Assembly (NCBI RefSeq): GCF_020905295.1
Contig: NZ_JAJJMM010000001.1
Span: forward strand, 4,030,001-4,094,000
DNA length: 64,000 nt
Origin: Flavobacterium piscisymbiosum
Lineage (GTDB): Bacteria; Bacteroidota; Bacteroidia; Flavobacteriales; Flavobacteriaceae
Direction: 5' to 3'
Shown: in pieces, positions 44,796-52,717 of the stretch
Position numbering within the stretch: position 1 is the first letter of the stretch
Layout of the letters: each line of letters begins with the position of its first letter
Program-made: the position numbers and the translations under genes
Notes under the pieces: generated by a model
Database searches by the model: none
Seen by the model: the letters and a program-made list of their open reading frames with translations, nothing else
What the model was told of the DNA's origin: nothing

Positions 44796-46055
44796 ATGTC
44801 AACCGCCTTAATTATTGCAGCTGTCTTTTTATGTTATACAGGAATGTATGCCATTCGAAAGTCATTTTTGGCGGGGCAGTACAATAATCTTTCTTTAGGT
44901 TTTGGACTGAATGCAAAAATCATTTTGGTTATAAGTCAGGTATTGGGATATATGGTTTCGAAATTTGTGGGGATCAAAGTGATTTCTGAAATGAAAAAAG
45001 AAAAACGAGCTTTGTGGCTCGTATGTTTTATTACTTTTAGTTTGGTCATGTTGGGATTGTTTGCAATTGTACCGCCAAAATTGAAAGTTGTTGCGCTTTT
45101 CTTTAATGGATTGCCGCTTGGAATGGTTTTCGGAATTGTTTTCTCTTATATCGAAGGAAGAAAAAACACAGAACTTCTCGCTGCCGCCCTTAGTGCCACT
45201 TTTATATTCTCTACAGGATTGGTAAAAACAGTGGGCCTTTTGTTAATGCGTGATTTTAATGTGAGCGAATATAATATGCCGTTTTTTACCGGTCTGATTT
45301 TCTTTCCTCTTTTTTTACTTTCTGTAGTGGTGCTCAATTATTCTAAAGGTCCAAGCGAAAGTGATATTACAGAACGTTCTGAAAGACAGCCCATGTATAA
45401 AAATGAGCGAAAAGATTTTATAAAAGCAAATTGGGTGGGTTATTTCGGATTGGTAGCTGTTTATGTAGTATTAACGATTGTGCGTGATTTTAGGGATAAT
45501 TTTATTGTTGAATTTTGGGCGGACCAGGGATATTCAGGAACTCCAAAAATTATCACCTTAACAGAAATTCCCGTTGCAATATCGGTTTTGCTGATAGCCG
45601 CAGCAGGTACTTTAATACGTAAAAACAAAAAAGCTTATAATATTGGCATGGGACTAACGGTTTTAGGATCTGTTATGGTTTTGATTTCGACGGTTATGTT
45701 CAAAAATCATTTAATGTCTCCGGTGTACTGGATGATTGCCAGTGGTATTGGCGTTTATCTGCCTTATATTTTATTTCACTGCCTGATTTTTGAGCGTTTG
45801 GTGGCGCTGTTGAGTTTTAAGGGCAATGTTGGTTTCTTATTTTACATTGCAGATGCGTTTGGCTATTTAGGTAGTGTTGTGGTTCTGGTGCTTAAAGAAA
45901 TTACAGGTTTTAACCAGAGTTGGAGTGACTTTTTTATATCCTTAAACATAACGTCTGCTATTATAATAGGCATGCTGGCACTTTTTTCTATGTGGTATTT
46001 TAACCGACGTTTTTCTCAAAAAAAACTTAAAGCAGAAGTGATACTTTGTTCATAA
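44796..46055 (+). CDS. DUF5690-family multispanning membrane protein (MFS-like transporter)
   Basis: About 420 residues from MSTALIIAAVFLCYTGMYAI. An in-frame ATG at 44757 is the alternative, but the operator copy O5 would then lie inside the coding region. There are about 11-12 hydrophobic helices, with MYAIRKSF after helix 1 and a charged central loop (about 225-255, SERQPMYKNERKD) splitting the protein into two halves as in major facilitator transporters. It starts an operon with the flavoprotein (18-bp gap) and the HAD hydrolase. It is the best candidate for inner-membrane uptake of the substrate; specificity is inferred from context. Confidence 0.75.
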   Translation: MSTALIIAAVFLCYTGMYAIRKSFLAGQYNNLSLGFGLNAKIILVISQVLGYMVSKFVGIKVISEMKKEKRALWLVCFITFSLVMLGLFAIVPPKLKVVALFFNGLPLGMVFGIVFSYIEGRKNTELLAAALSATFIFSTGLVKTVGLLLMRDFNVSEYNMPFFTGLIFFPLFLLSVVVLNYSKGPSESDITERSERQPMYKNERKDFIKANWVGYFGLVAVYVVLTIVRDFRDNFIVEFWADQGYSGTPKIITLTEIPVAISVLLIAAAGTLIRKNKKAYNIGMGLTVLGSVMVLISTVMFKNHLMSPVYWMIASGIGVYLPYILFHCLIFERLVALLSFKGNVGFLFYIADAFGYLGSVVVLVLKEITGFNQSWSDFFISLNITSAIIIGMLALFSMWYFNRRFSQKKLKAEVILCS

Positions 46056-46073
46056 TCTTATATTAAAATAATA

Positions 46074-47234
46074 ATGAATATTAAATACGATTTAATTGTT
46101 ATTGGTGGAGGCGCATTGGGTGCTTTCCATGCTTATCATGCACTTGAAGCAGGATTGAAGGTAGCTGTAATAGAAAAAGACAAACAGCCCATAAGTGCAA
46201 CGGTGCGTAATTTTGGTCAGGTAGTTCCCTCCGGAATGGATACCAAATGGCAAAATTACGGTCGCGAGAGCCTTAGAATTTATGATGATATCCAGAGTCG
46301 TTTTGATATTTCTGTGCGAAAAAATGGTTCTGTTTATTTTGCTTCTAATGATGAAGAAATACAGCTTATAGAAGAGCTTAGTATTATAAATAAACACAAT
46401 AGTTACGAATCTTATTTGCTTACAAAAGAGCAATGTCTCGAAAAATATCCCGGACTTAGAAATGATTATGTCAAAGCCGGACTGTTTTTTCCTGATGAAG
46501 TAACAGTGGAGCCAAGAATAATGATCAACCGCTTATTAGATTTTTTGATAAAGGAGAAAGGTTTGGATTATTTTGGTAATACAAAAGTGCTTAATTGTGA
46601 TGCATCTTCAGAAGAAACCACAGTGATAACAGCGAGCGGAGAGATTTATAAAGCTTCAAAAGTGATCTTATGCTGTGGTTCAGAATTTAAAACATTGTAT
46701 CCCGATATCTTTGCAAAAAGTGATCTTGAAGTTACAAAACTGCAAATGCTTCAAACCAAACCACAACCAGGTTACGAACTCAAAGGTTCTATATTGACGG
46801 GATTATCGATAAGACGTTATGAGGCTTTTTATGAATGTCCGTCTTTTACAGCAATTAAAGCAAAGGAAGACCCAAATAGTTTCGAAAAAAAATGGGGCGT
46901 TCATATTTTATTCAAGCAGGCGACAGACGGTTCGGTTATTATAGGTGATTCGCACGAATATGCAGATGCAGCGAATATAGATGATCTGGGATTTGATCTA
47001 AAAATGGAAGTAGATGATTTTATGATTGCCGAAGCTAAAAAGATATTTAACCTCCCAACTTTCGAAATTCAAAATCGTTGGTACGGCATGTATTCGCAAT
47101 GCAAAGAAAATGATATTTTTCAGCATACTGTTGATGAAAACATTCACATCATAACAGGAATAGGAGGAAAAGGAATGACAGGAAGTGCGGGATTTTCAAA
47201 AGAAAACATTAAAAATATATTTAATTTAAAATAG
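46074..47234 (+). CDS. FAD-dependent oxidoreductase of the phosphonate-associated type (TIGR03364-like)
   Basis: 386 residues, DAO superfamily: N-terminal dinucleotide loop IVIGGGALGAFHAYHAL with G11-G13 and G16, VRNFGQVVPSGMD, and a C-terminal FAD segment HIITGIGGKGMTGSAGFSKE. The architecture matches the family repeatedly found in phosphonate catabolic clusters. As I recall, characterised relatives oxidise 2-aminoethylphosphonate or its N-alkyl derivatives to phosphonoacetaldehyde plus an amine. Its stop codon directly abuts the ATG of the phosphonatase-like gene, so the two products should act in sequence. The substrate is inferred; a sarcosine-oxidase-like activity on a non-phosphonate amine remains possible. 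Confidence 0.8.
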   Translation: MNIKYDLIVIGGGALGAFHAYHALEAGLKVAVIEKDKQPISATVRNFGQVVPSGMDTKWQNYGRESLRIYDDIQSRFDISVRKNGSVYFASNDEEIQLIEELSIINKHNSYESYLLTKEQCLEKYPGLRNDYVKAGLFFPDEVTVEPRIMINRLLDFLIKEKGLDYFGNTKVLNCDASSEETTVITASGEIYKASKVILCCGSEFKTLYPDIFAKSDLEVTKLQMLQTKPQPGYELKGSILTGLSIRRYEAFYECPSFTAIKAKEDPNSFEKKWGVHILFKQATDGSVIIGDSHEYADAANIDDLGFDLKMEVDDFMIAEAKKIFNLPTFEIQNRWYGMYSQCKENDIFQHTVDENIHIITGIGGKGMTGSAGFSKENIKNIFNLK

Positions 47235-47918
47235 ATGACAGATATTAAACTAGTAGTTTTTGATATGGCGGGAACTACCGTAAATGAGAACAATCTTGTA
47301 TATAAAACCGTTCAGAAGGTGATTAATCAGGAAGGATTTTCGATTTCCCTTGATGAAGTATTACAACATGGTGCTGGTAAGGAAAAGCATAAAGCCATAA
47401 CAGATGTTTTGACAGCCTGTACAGATAATATTGATATTGCAGCGATTGCAGACAAAGCCTTTGGTAATTTTAAAACTACTTTAGAAACCGCCTATGACGA
47501 AGCTCAAATATCGACGTTTGACGGAATGCAGGATTTTTTTGATACGTTAAGAAAGCATGATATTAAAATCGTACTCAATACAGGTTACGATTCTAAAACC
47601 GCCAATAAATTACTTGAAAAATTAAACTGGAAAGTGGGTAACCAGATTGATGCTTTGATTACCTCTGATGATGTTATAAACGGAAGACCTAATCCTGATA
47701 TGATTCAGATGGCAATGGCAAGCTTTGGCATTACAGATCCTGCTCAGGTTTTGAAAGCCGGTGATTCTGAAATTGATATTATGGAAGGTAAAAATTCAGG
47801 ATGTGCCATAACTGTCGGAGTTCTTAGCGGAGCCCAAAACAGAGAGCAGCTTCAGGTTGCCAATCCGGACTATATTTTGAATAATGTAATGGAGATTGAA
47901 AGTATTTTATTTCAATAA
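47235..47918 (+). CDS. Phosphonatase-like HAD hydrolase (PhnX-like, TIGR03351 type)
   Basis: 227 residues. Nucleophile motif FDMAGTTVNE with Asp10 and the AGTT variant of phosphonatases; cap-domain Lys49 in HGAGKEKHKAI aligns with the lysine that forms a Schiff base in PhnX; Arg in NGRPNPDMIQMA replaces the usual HAD lysine; acidic motif KAGDSEIDIMEG near the C-terminus. These are the features that separate phosphonoacetaldehyde hydrolase relatives from ordinary HAD enzymes. The expected reaction is phosphonoacetaldehyde to acetaldehyde plus phosphate. Zero spacing to the flavoprotein gene supports substrate hand-off. Confidence 0.85.
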   Translation: MTDIKLVVFDMAGTTVNENNLVYKTVQKVINQEGFSISLDEVLQHGAGKEKHKAITDVLTACTDNIDIAAIADKAFGNFKTTLETAYDEAQISTFDGMQDFFDTLRKHDIKIVLNTGYDSKTANKLLEKLNWKVGNQIDALITSDDVINGRPNPDMIQMAMASFGITDPAQVLKAGDSEIDIMEGKNSGCAITVGVLSGAQNREQLQVANPDYILNNVMEIESILFQ

Positions 47919-47933
47919 AAATTAGTAGTTGTA

Positions 47934-47960
47934 AAACCCGTCTGAAAAAAGGGCGGGTTT
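47934..47960. terminator. Bidirectional hairpin between HAD and XRE genes
   Basis: AAACCCG (47934-47940) pairs with CGGGTTT (47954-47960); A-rich and T-rich flanks suit both directions. The right arm reaches into the stop codon of the minus-strand regulator gene. Confidence 0.65.
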
Positions 47961-48537
47961 ATTCATTTTTAGCCAGAAAGAAATAAAGAACCAGCATTTT
48001 TGATGGTACATTTCCTTTATTTACCGGAACGTGCGGAATCCTTCCGTCAAAAAATATAGAATCTCCTTCTTTTAGTAAAACTTCTTCCTGCCCGATAATG
48101 TACCAGCATTCGCCGCTTAAAATATATTTAAATTCATAAGCATCCGTTTCTACTTTTCCTCGCTCAGAACCTGGCTGTACTTCCAATAAAACAGCTTCAA
48201 AAGCAACAGACGATAATTGTTTGCCAAAAATAGACTGATAAGCAAACCCCTTTGCTTCATCTTCTTTTTCAATTACTGCATTGTCTTCTTTTCTGGAAAT
48301 TATAAAATTGCTTTTATCGGATTTAGGCAAGCCGTTAAAAAAATCAGAAACTTCAATTCCAAGTGCTTGTATAATGTGTAAAAGAACAGGAAGCGAAGGT
48401 ATCGTTCGTCCGTTTTCGATTCGCGAAATAAGGCCATTACTCACATCGGCATCTGTAGCAACCGTGTTTATAGTGAGGTTGTTTTTTTTACGAATCTCTT
48501 TAATTCTTTTTCCTAAACCAATAAGATAATCTTCCAT
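47959..48537 (-). CDS. XRE-family regulator with C-terminal cupin domain (copy 1)
   Basis: 192 residues. HTH_3 domain about 8-62 (GLGKRIKEIRKKNNLTI, SRIENGRTIPSLPVLLHI) and a cupin sensor domain about 110-185 (YEFKYILSGECWYIIG, LKEGDSIFFDGRIPHVPVN). Such two-domain repressors sense a small metabolite through the cupin barrel. It is a clear paralogue of the next gene, in the same orientation. A palindromic operator (O6) begins three bases upstream of its ATG, indicating autoregulation, and related sites precede the transport and enzyme genes on both sides. Confidence 0.92.
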   Translation of the reverse strand: MEDYLIGLGKRIKEIRKKNNLTINTVATDADVSNGLISRIENGRTIPSLPVLLHIIQALGIEVSDFFNGLPKSDKSNFIISRKEDNAVIEKEDEAKGFAYQSIFGKQLSSVAFEAVLLEVQPGSERGKVETDAYEFKYILSGECWYIIGQEEVLLKEGDSIFFDGRIPHVPVNKGNVPSKMLVLYFFLAKNE

Positions 48538-48540
48538 AAA

Positions 48541-48557
48541 ATTTACTATAAGTAAAA
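48541..48557. promoter_or_regulatory. Palindromic operator O6, adjoining the start of regulator 1
   Basis: ATTTAC-TATAA-GTAAAA. Three bases separate it from the regulator ATG (48537, minus), so bound protein would block transcription leaving the promoter. Confidence 0.6.
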
Positions 48558-48638
48558 CAATTGTAAAAGTCCTAAAATTACTTTACAATTCAAAATAATC
48601 ATTTTTGCAGTAAAATGCGCCAGCCAAAATGTACAATG

Positions 48639-49205
48639 CTAATTGTCAAAGAAATAAATAATCAGCATTCTGGCTGGTTTTTTACCTTTATTGATGGGAA
48701 CATGCATTATTCTTCCGTCAAAAAAAAGAGAGTCACCTTCTTTTAGTGTATACGTTTCGTTTCCTATTATATAATCGACTTCTCCAGAGAGGATATATTT
48801 ATACTCAAAGGCATCAGTGCTTACCTGTTCTCTGAAACTGTTGGGGTCCAGCGTTAAAAAAACGATATCAACGGTTGAATTCTTGATGCTTCGGGTTAAA
48901 AACCGTTCATACGAAAAACCATTTGATCCTTCTTTCTGGAAGTACTCGTAATCACCTTTTCTTTTTATCAAAATCATCTCTTCGTCAGGGCTGATATCCT
49001 TAAAAAAGTCACTTAAATTCACCTGCAATGCCGAGACGATTCCCAATAATACACTTAAGGAAGGAATACTTCGTCCGTTTTCAATTTGAGAAATCATCCC
49101 TTTGCTCACATCACTTAAATCAGCAAGTTCCTGAATAGTAAAGCTCTTTTCCAGACGGTATTGTTTTATTCTTTTACTGATTTCGAGTAAAATAGCTCCT
49201 TCCAT
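48639..49205 (-). CDS. XRE-family regulator with C-terminal cupin domain (copy 2)
   Basis: 188 residues starting MEGAILLEISKRIKQYRLEK at 49205. The frame allows 12 more codons upstream, but 49205 aligns with the start of the paralogue (MEDYLIGLGKRIKEIRKK) and leaves operator O7 just outside the gene. HTH_3 about 10-65 with SQIENGRSIPSLSVLLGI; cupin about 110-185 with FEYKYILSGEVDYIIGNE and LKEGDSLFFDGRIMHVPIN. The cupin cores are much more alike than the middle segments, suggesting related but not identical effectors. Likely controls the adjacent TonB receptor 2 unit, its own gene, or both halves of the locus. Confidence 0.92.
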   Translation of the reverse strand: MEGAILLEISKRIKQYRLEKSFTIQELADLSDVSKGMISQIENGRSIPSLSVLLGIVSALQVNLSDFFKDISPDEEMILIKRKGDYEYFQKEGSNGFSYERFLTRSIKNSTVDIVFLTLDPNSFREQVSTDAFEYKYILSGEVDYIIGNETYTLKEGDSLFFDGRIMHVPINKGKKPARMLIIYFFDN

Positions 49206-49222
49206 GTTTAGTATTTGTATAC
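49206..49222. promoter_or_regulatory. Palindromic operator O7, directly against the start of regulator 2
   Basis: GTTTAG-TATTT-GTATAC, matching the consensus with two changed positions, beginning at the base next to the ATG (49205, minus). Confidence 0.55.
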
Positions 49223-49254
49223 AAAGTTTAATAATAAACATTACTTCACATTAT

Positions 49255-49271
49255 GTTTACATATAGTAAAC
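49255..49271. promoter_or_regulatory. Palindromic operator O8, perfect copy
   Basis: GTTTAC-ATATA-GTAAAC, a perfect inverted repeat. Seven bases later TAGTAATATTGCGCT (49279-49293) begins, a promoter-like word nearly identical to the one at 52689. It lies in the divergent gap between regulator 2 and receptor 2, 188 bp before the receptor start. Confidence 0.7.
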
Positions 49272-49458
49272 AATTGTGTAGTAATATTGCGCTGTAAAAA
49301 TAGATAAAAAAATGGAATTACTTCTATTTGGCAGACCTGGCGTGCAAGACAACACTAAAAATAATGTTGGCTTAACATAAGGCGAAACTAAAAACGGTAA
49401 CCAAAATTAAATAGTCACAAATTTTCTGAAACAAAAAATAAATTATAATAACAAATTG

Positions 49459-52257
49459 ATGAAATCATTACTCTACATCGTCGCAGCATTATTTTTTACT
49501 GCATCTTACGCCCAAGAGGTAAAAGGTAAAATTACAAGTGAATCCGGGCCTTTACATCCGGCTTCTATTTTAGTTATAGAACAATCTAAAACAATTAATA
49601 CGGATAAAAATGGTAATTTCTCTTTTAGACTAAAAGCGGGACAATATCATTTAGAAATTTCAAGTCATAATTATACTTCAAATACTATTATAGTTACTGT
49701 TTCGAACAAGGATATTGATTTAGGAACTATTATTCTGTCAGGTCAGGAAGAGAAACTGGACGAAGTAGTTTTAGAATATTACTCAAGCGGTGAAAGAAAA
49801 GCAATGGACATGCGCCAAAAAGCTAACGCAATTATGGATGTTGTAAGTGCAGATGCAATGGGAAAAATGCCGGATATCAGTGCTGCCGAAGCGGTGCAGA
49901 GAATCCCGGGAGTGAGTATCGACAGGGATCAGGGTGAAGGAAGATATGTAACAGTAAGAGGAACGCCTTCGCAATGGAGTTCAGCGACTATAAACGGAGA
50001 CCGAATGCCATCTGCAAAAACCTCCGGTGATTTGTTGGGTAATCGTACTGTACCGATGGATTTATTACCAACGGAATTTTTAGAATATATACAGGTAATT
50101 AAAGCGATTACTCCTGAATATGAAGGAGATGCAATTGGAGGAACAATTAATTATATTCCGAAATTTTCGCCTAAAAAGGAAACTCTTAGAGTAACTATGG
50201 CAATTCCGTTTAATCTTCGTGCCGAAGATAAATTCAAGTACAATAGTACAGTTTTATACGGGAATCGATTTTTTAATAAAAAATTCGGCTTTTTAGTGAT
50301 GAGCAATTATAATTCACGCAGTTATTCAACAGATGATTATGAAGTAGTTTACGGAAATGCACTGCACAATGTAAATACACTTGATGTCCGAAATTATCAG
50401 GGAGTAAGAACCAATACTGGAGTGAATGCCGCAACAGATTTTCGTTTTAATGACAGAAACAAAATTTATGCACGCGGATATTACAGTCAGTTTTTAGATG
50501 AAGAACAAAATCGTAAGACTATGCACTACTTTAATAAAACGACAAGTAATGCAGTATTGCGTTGGAGCACAGTAGATTATTTGTTTAAAAACTACGGAGG
50601 GGAATTTGGTTATGAAAGCAAGATAACCGATAAACTGAAGATGAATGCCAAGGTTGCGGCTTATACTTCATGGGCAGGATACAATGGTCCGTCATCTGCA
50701 ACGAAAAACGACAGAGGTTATTATTACGGCAACTGGATACAAACTGTAAAATATGATAATCTGGTAAAAGTAGACGGAACAAATTACAAATTTTTACAAG
50801 GCGACGGACCAGCTGGGTATGTTGGTGATCCATCCAACAATATTCAGCCGCATTTTTCGACACCTTATGATCCTGAAAAATATTATTTAGACCGATATGT
50901 AACCTCGATCCGTAATGTCGAAGAAAAAGATCAGGTCGCAGCCGTAGACTTTAATTATGAGACTACAGAAAACCTGAAAATTAAGTTTGGAGGGAAATTT
51001 AGAAATAAAACCAGTACCTACGATTACCGTTATATTACTTGGATTTACGATACAAAAGCTCCAAAAGCGTATTTAAACAATTGGGAACGCGAAGCTTTTC
51101 CTACGAACAATTGGTTTCCGGAATTGAACAATACTTATGACAATTTAAAGTTCAATTATCCAACAGAACGTTCTTTTATCGATCCGATGGGAAATCCAAA
51201 AATCGCACAATATCTTAAATACAATTATCAGGATGCGACGAATTCGAGTTATGCAACCGGTAATTATGATGCTACAGAAAAAGTCTGGGCTGGTTACGGA
51301 TCAGCAGAATGGGATATTAGCGACGATTTGCGTTTTGTGGGGGGAATTCGTTACGAGAACACAGTTGTAAATGCAAAAAGTTACGAGTTTAATGATATTA
51401 CAAAAGTTGTTACAGCAGTTTACGGCAACAAGAACTACGGTGCATTTTTGCCTATGGCGCATCTTATTTACAAACCATCAAAAAAGTTGGATTTAAGAGC
51501 AGCAATTACCAGAACTTTTGCCCGTCCGGCTTTTAATGAACTGAGTCCGAGTACAAGGGTAAATCCTGATAATCTTACGGTTGTAGAAGGAAATATTGAT
51601 TTGAAACCAACATTTTCATGGAACTATGATTTGGTGGGTTCCTATTATCTGAACAAAAATGATTATGTAACCGGAAGTGTTTTTTATAAAGACCTGAAAG
51701 ATTTAATTTATACATCGACAAATGACGAAATGAGAACCGTAGGCGGAGCAACAGATTTGTATAAAGTGTCTAGACCTTTAAATTCTGATAATGCATTTTT
51801 ATACGGAATTGAAATTGGTTTCAATAAGAAATTTACTGAACTGCCTGGTTTCTTGAGTGATTTTAGCCTGAAAGCTAATTATACTTTTACAAAATCGGAG
51901 ACTACTTTATCTGACAGAGGAGATGAAAAAATTGGATTAATGAATCAGTCGCCCAATATTTTTAATGCGTCACTTATTTATGAGTACAAAGGTTTTGCAG
52001 CGAGATTAGCCGCTAATTACCGTGAAGCGTTTTTAGTAGAAGTGCGCGATAATAAAGGTGCTGACAGGTATCAGGATAAGGATTTTCATCTGGATATGAA
52101 TTTATCTTATACAACATCTAAGAATATTACTTTTTTCATAGACCTTAATAACCTTAACAATCAGGAATTGCGCTATTATCACGGTGTATCTTCAAGACCG
52201 GAACAGGTTGAGTATTATGGAATTCGTGGTAAAGTAGGAGCGAGTTATAGATTTTAA
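49459..52257 (+). CDS. TonB-dependent receptor 2 of the phosphonate-type locus
   Basis: 932 residues from the ATG at 49459 (MKSLLYIVAALFFTASYAQ, signal peptide); a TTG one codon upstream is not needed. CarboxypepD_reg domain about 20-95, plug about 120-230 with AAEAVQRIPGVSIDRDQGEG and YVTVRGTPSQWSSATING, barrel ending GIRGKVGASYRF. It is a paralogue of receptor 1 with the same plug signatures but a different extracellular loop set, so the two may take related ligands. It leads the unit running towards the PhoD-type phosphatase and dehydrogenase, although a 460-bp repeat-bearing spacer separates them. Confidence 0.9.
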   Translation: MKSLLYIVAALFFTASYAQEVKGKITSESGPLHPASILVIEQSKTINTDKNGNFSFRLKAGQYHLEISSHNYTSNTIIVTVSNKDIDLGTIILSGQEEKLDEVVLEYYSSGERKAMDMRQKANAIMDVVSADAMGKMPDISAAEAVQRIPGVSIDRDQGEGRYVTVRGTPSQWSSATINGDRMPSAKTSGDLLGNRTVPMDLLPTEFLEYIQVIKAITPEYEGDAIGGTINYIPKFSPKKETLRVTMAIPFNLRAEDKFKYNSTVLYGNRFFNKKFGFLVMSNYNSRSYSTDDYEVVYGNALHNVNTLDVRNYQGVRTNTGVNAATDFRFNDRNKIYARGYYSQFLDEEQNRKTMHYFNKTTSNAVLRWSTVDYLFKNYGGEFGYESKITDKLKMNAKVAAYTSWAGYNGPSSATKNDRGYYYGNWIQTVKYDNLVKVDGTNYKFLQGDGPAGYVGDPSNNIQPHFSTPYDPEKYYLDRYVTSIRNVEEKDQVAAVDFNYETTENLKIKFGGKFRNKTSTYDYRYITWIYDTKAPKAYLNNWEREAFPTNNWFPELNNTYDNLKFNYPTERSFIDPMGNPKIAQYLKYNYQDATNSSYATGNYDATEKVWAGYGSAEWDISDDLRFVGGIRYENTVVNAKSYEFNDITKVVTAVYGNKNYGAFLPMAHLIYKPSKKLDLRAAITRTFARPAFNELSPSTRVNPDNLTVVEGNIDLKPTFSWNYDLVGSYYLNKNDYVTGSVFYKDLKDLIYTSTNDEMRTVGGATDLYKVSRPLNSDNAFLYGIEIGFNKKFTELPGFLSDFSLKANYTFTKSETTLSDRGDEKIGLMNQSPNIFNASLIYEYKGFAARLAANYREAFLVEVRDNKGADRYQDKDFHLDMNLSYTTSKNITFFIDLNNLNNQELRYYHGVSSRPEQVEYYGIRGKVGASYRF

Positions 52258-52286
52258 ATTGTTTATTATAACCCATAAAAATTTAA

Positions 52287-52306
52287 TTAAACACATAGAA
52301 ACATAG
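52287..52306 (-). repeat. Dispersed 19-bp element, copy 6 (inverted)
   Basis: TTAAACACATAGAAACATAG, the reverse complement of the element found in the heparin locus, 30 bp after the receptor 2 stop codon. Confidence 0.65.
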
Positions 52307-52428
52307 CTTTTTGGATTTAGTAAAAGGTAAACCAAAAAGAAACTTGTTTCTTTTCACATAGTCCCGATAGCTATCTATATGTTTTAACGCAAGTGTAACG
52401 CCTTTTGAGATCAATAATCATCCAATGA

Positions 52429-52640
52429 GCAATGTCATTAAAGTAAGGAAAAATCAATAATAGTATGCCTAATAAATCTCCATAAGTAACTCCGCTTTGT
52501 AAATCCAATTTATGTTGAGCTTCTCGTGAGGATTTCTCTCCCGAAGCTTTGGGATCGAAATGACAATATTGTGTTTAAACTTTGCGTCTTAGCGCCTTTG
52601 CGAGATTATTTTTTTTCAAAGCTTAACTTAATGACATTGC
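52429..52640. mobile_element. Short element with imperfect terminal inverted repeats
   Basis: GCAATGTCATTAAAGTAAGG at 52429 matches the reverse complement of 52621-52640 except for a few bases. The 212-bp unit has no ORF and contains a degenerate palindrome (CCCGAAGCTTTGGG) and a copy of the GCAAAGGCGC-type repeat. It may be a MITE-like relic. Confidence 0.45.
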
Positions 52641-52664
52641 CTAACGGGTTGTTTTTAATAATTA

Positions 52665-52699
52665 GTAAACATACAGGTAACATTCAAGTAGTACTATTG
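52665..52699 (+). promoter_or_regulatory. Degenerate operator O9 plus promoter word of the PhoD-type gene
   Basis: GTAAAC-ATACA-GGTAAC (52665-52681) matches operator O8 at 12 of 17 positions. Seven bases after it comes TAGTACTATTGTGCT (52689-52703), 13 of 15 bases the same as the word at the same distance from O8. The shared arrangement supports a common promoter class for the two units. Confidence 0.6.
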
Positions 52700-52717
52700 T
52701 GCTTTATATAAAATAAG

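Larger units (their letters stand above)
52258..52717. other. Repeat-bearing spacer between receptor 2 and the PhoD-type gene
   Basis: Contains, in order, the dispersed 20-bp element (52287-52306), an element bounded by imperfect inverted ~20-bp repeats (52429-52448 and 52621-52640) that encloses a GCAAAGGCGC-type repeat copy (52577-52608), and an operator plus promoter word for the downstream gene (52665-52703). No gene seen. Confidence 0.6.

Noticed and set aside
48541..49271. Operator copies considered as ordinary -33/-7 promoter boxes
   Set aside because: Several overlap or follow the promoter or adjoin the ATG and are dyad-symmetric with fixed 5-base spacers, which promoter boxes are not.
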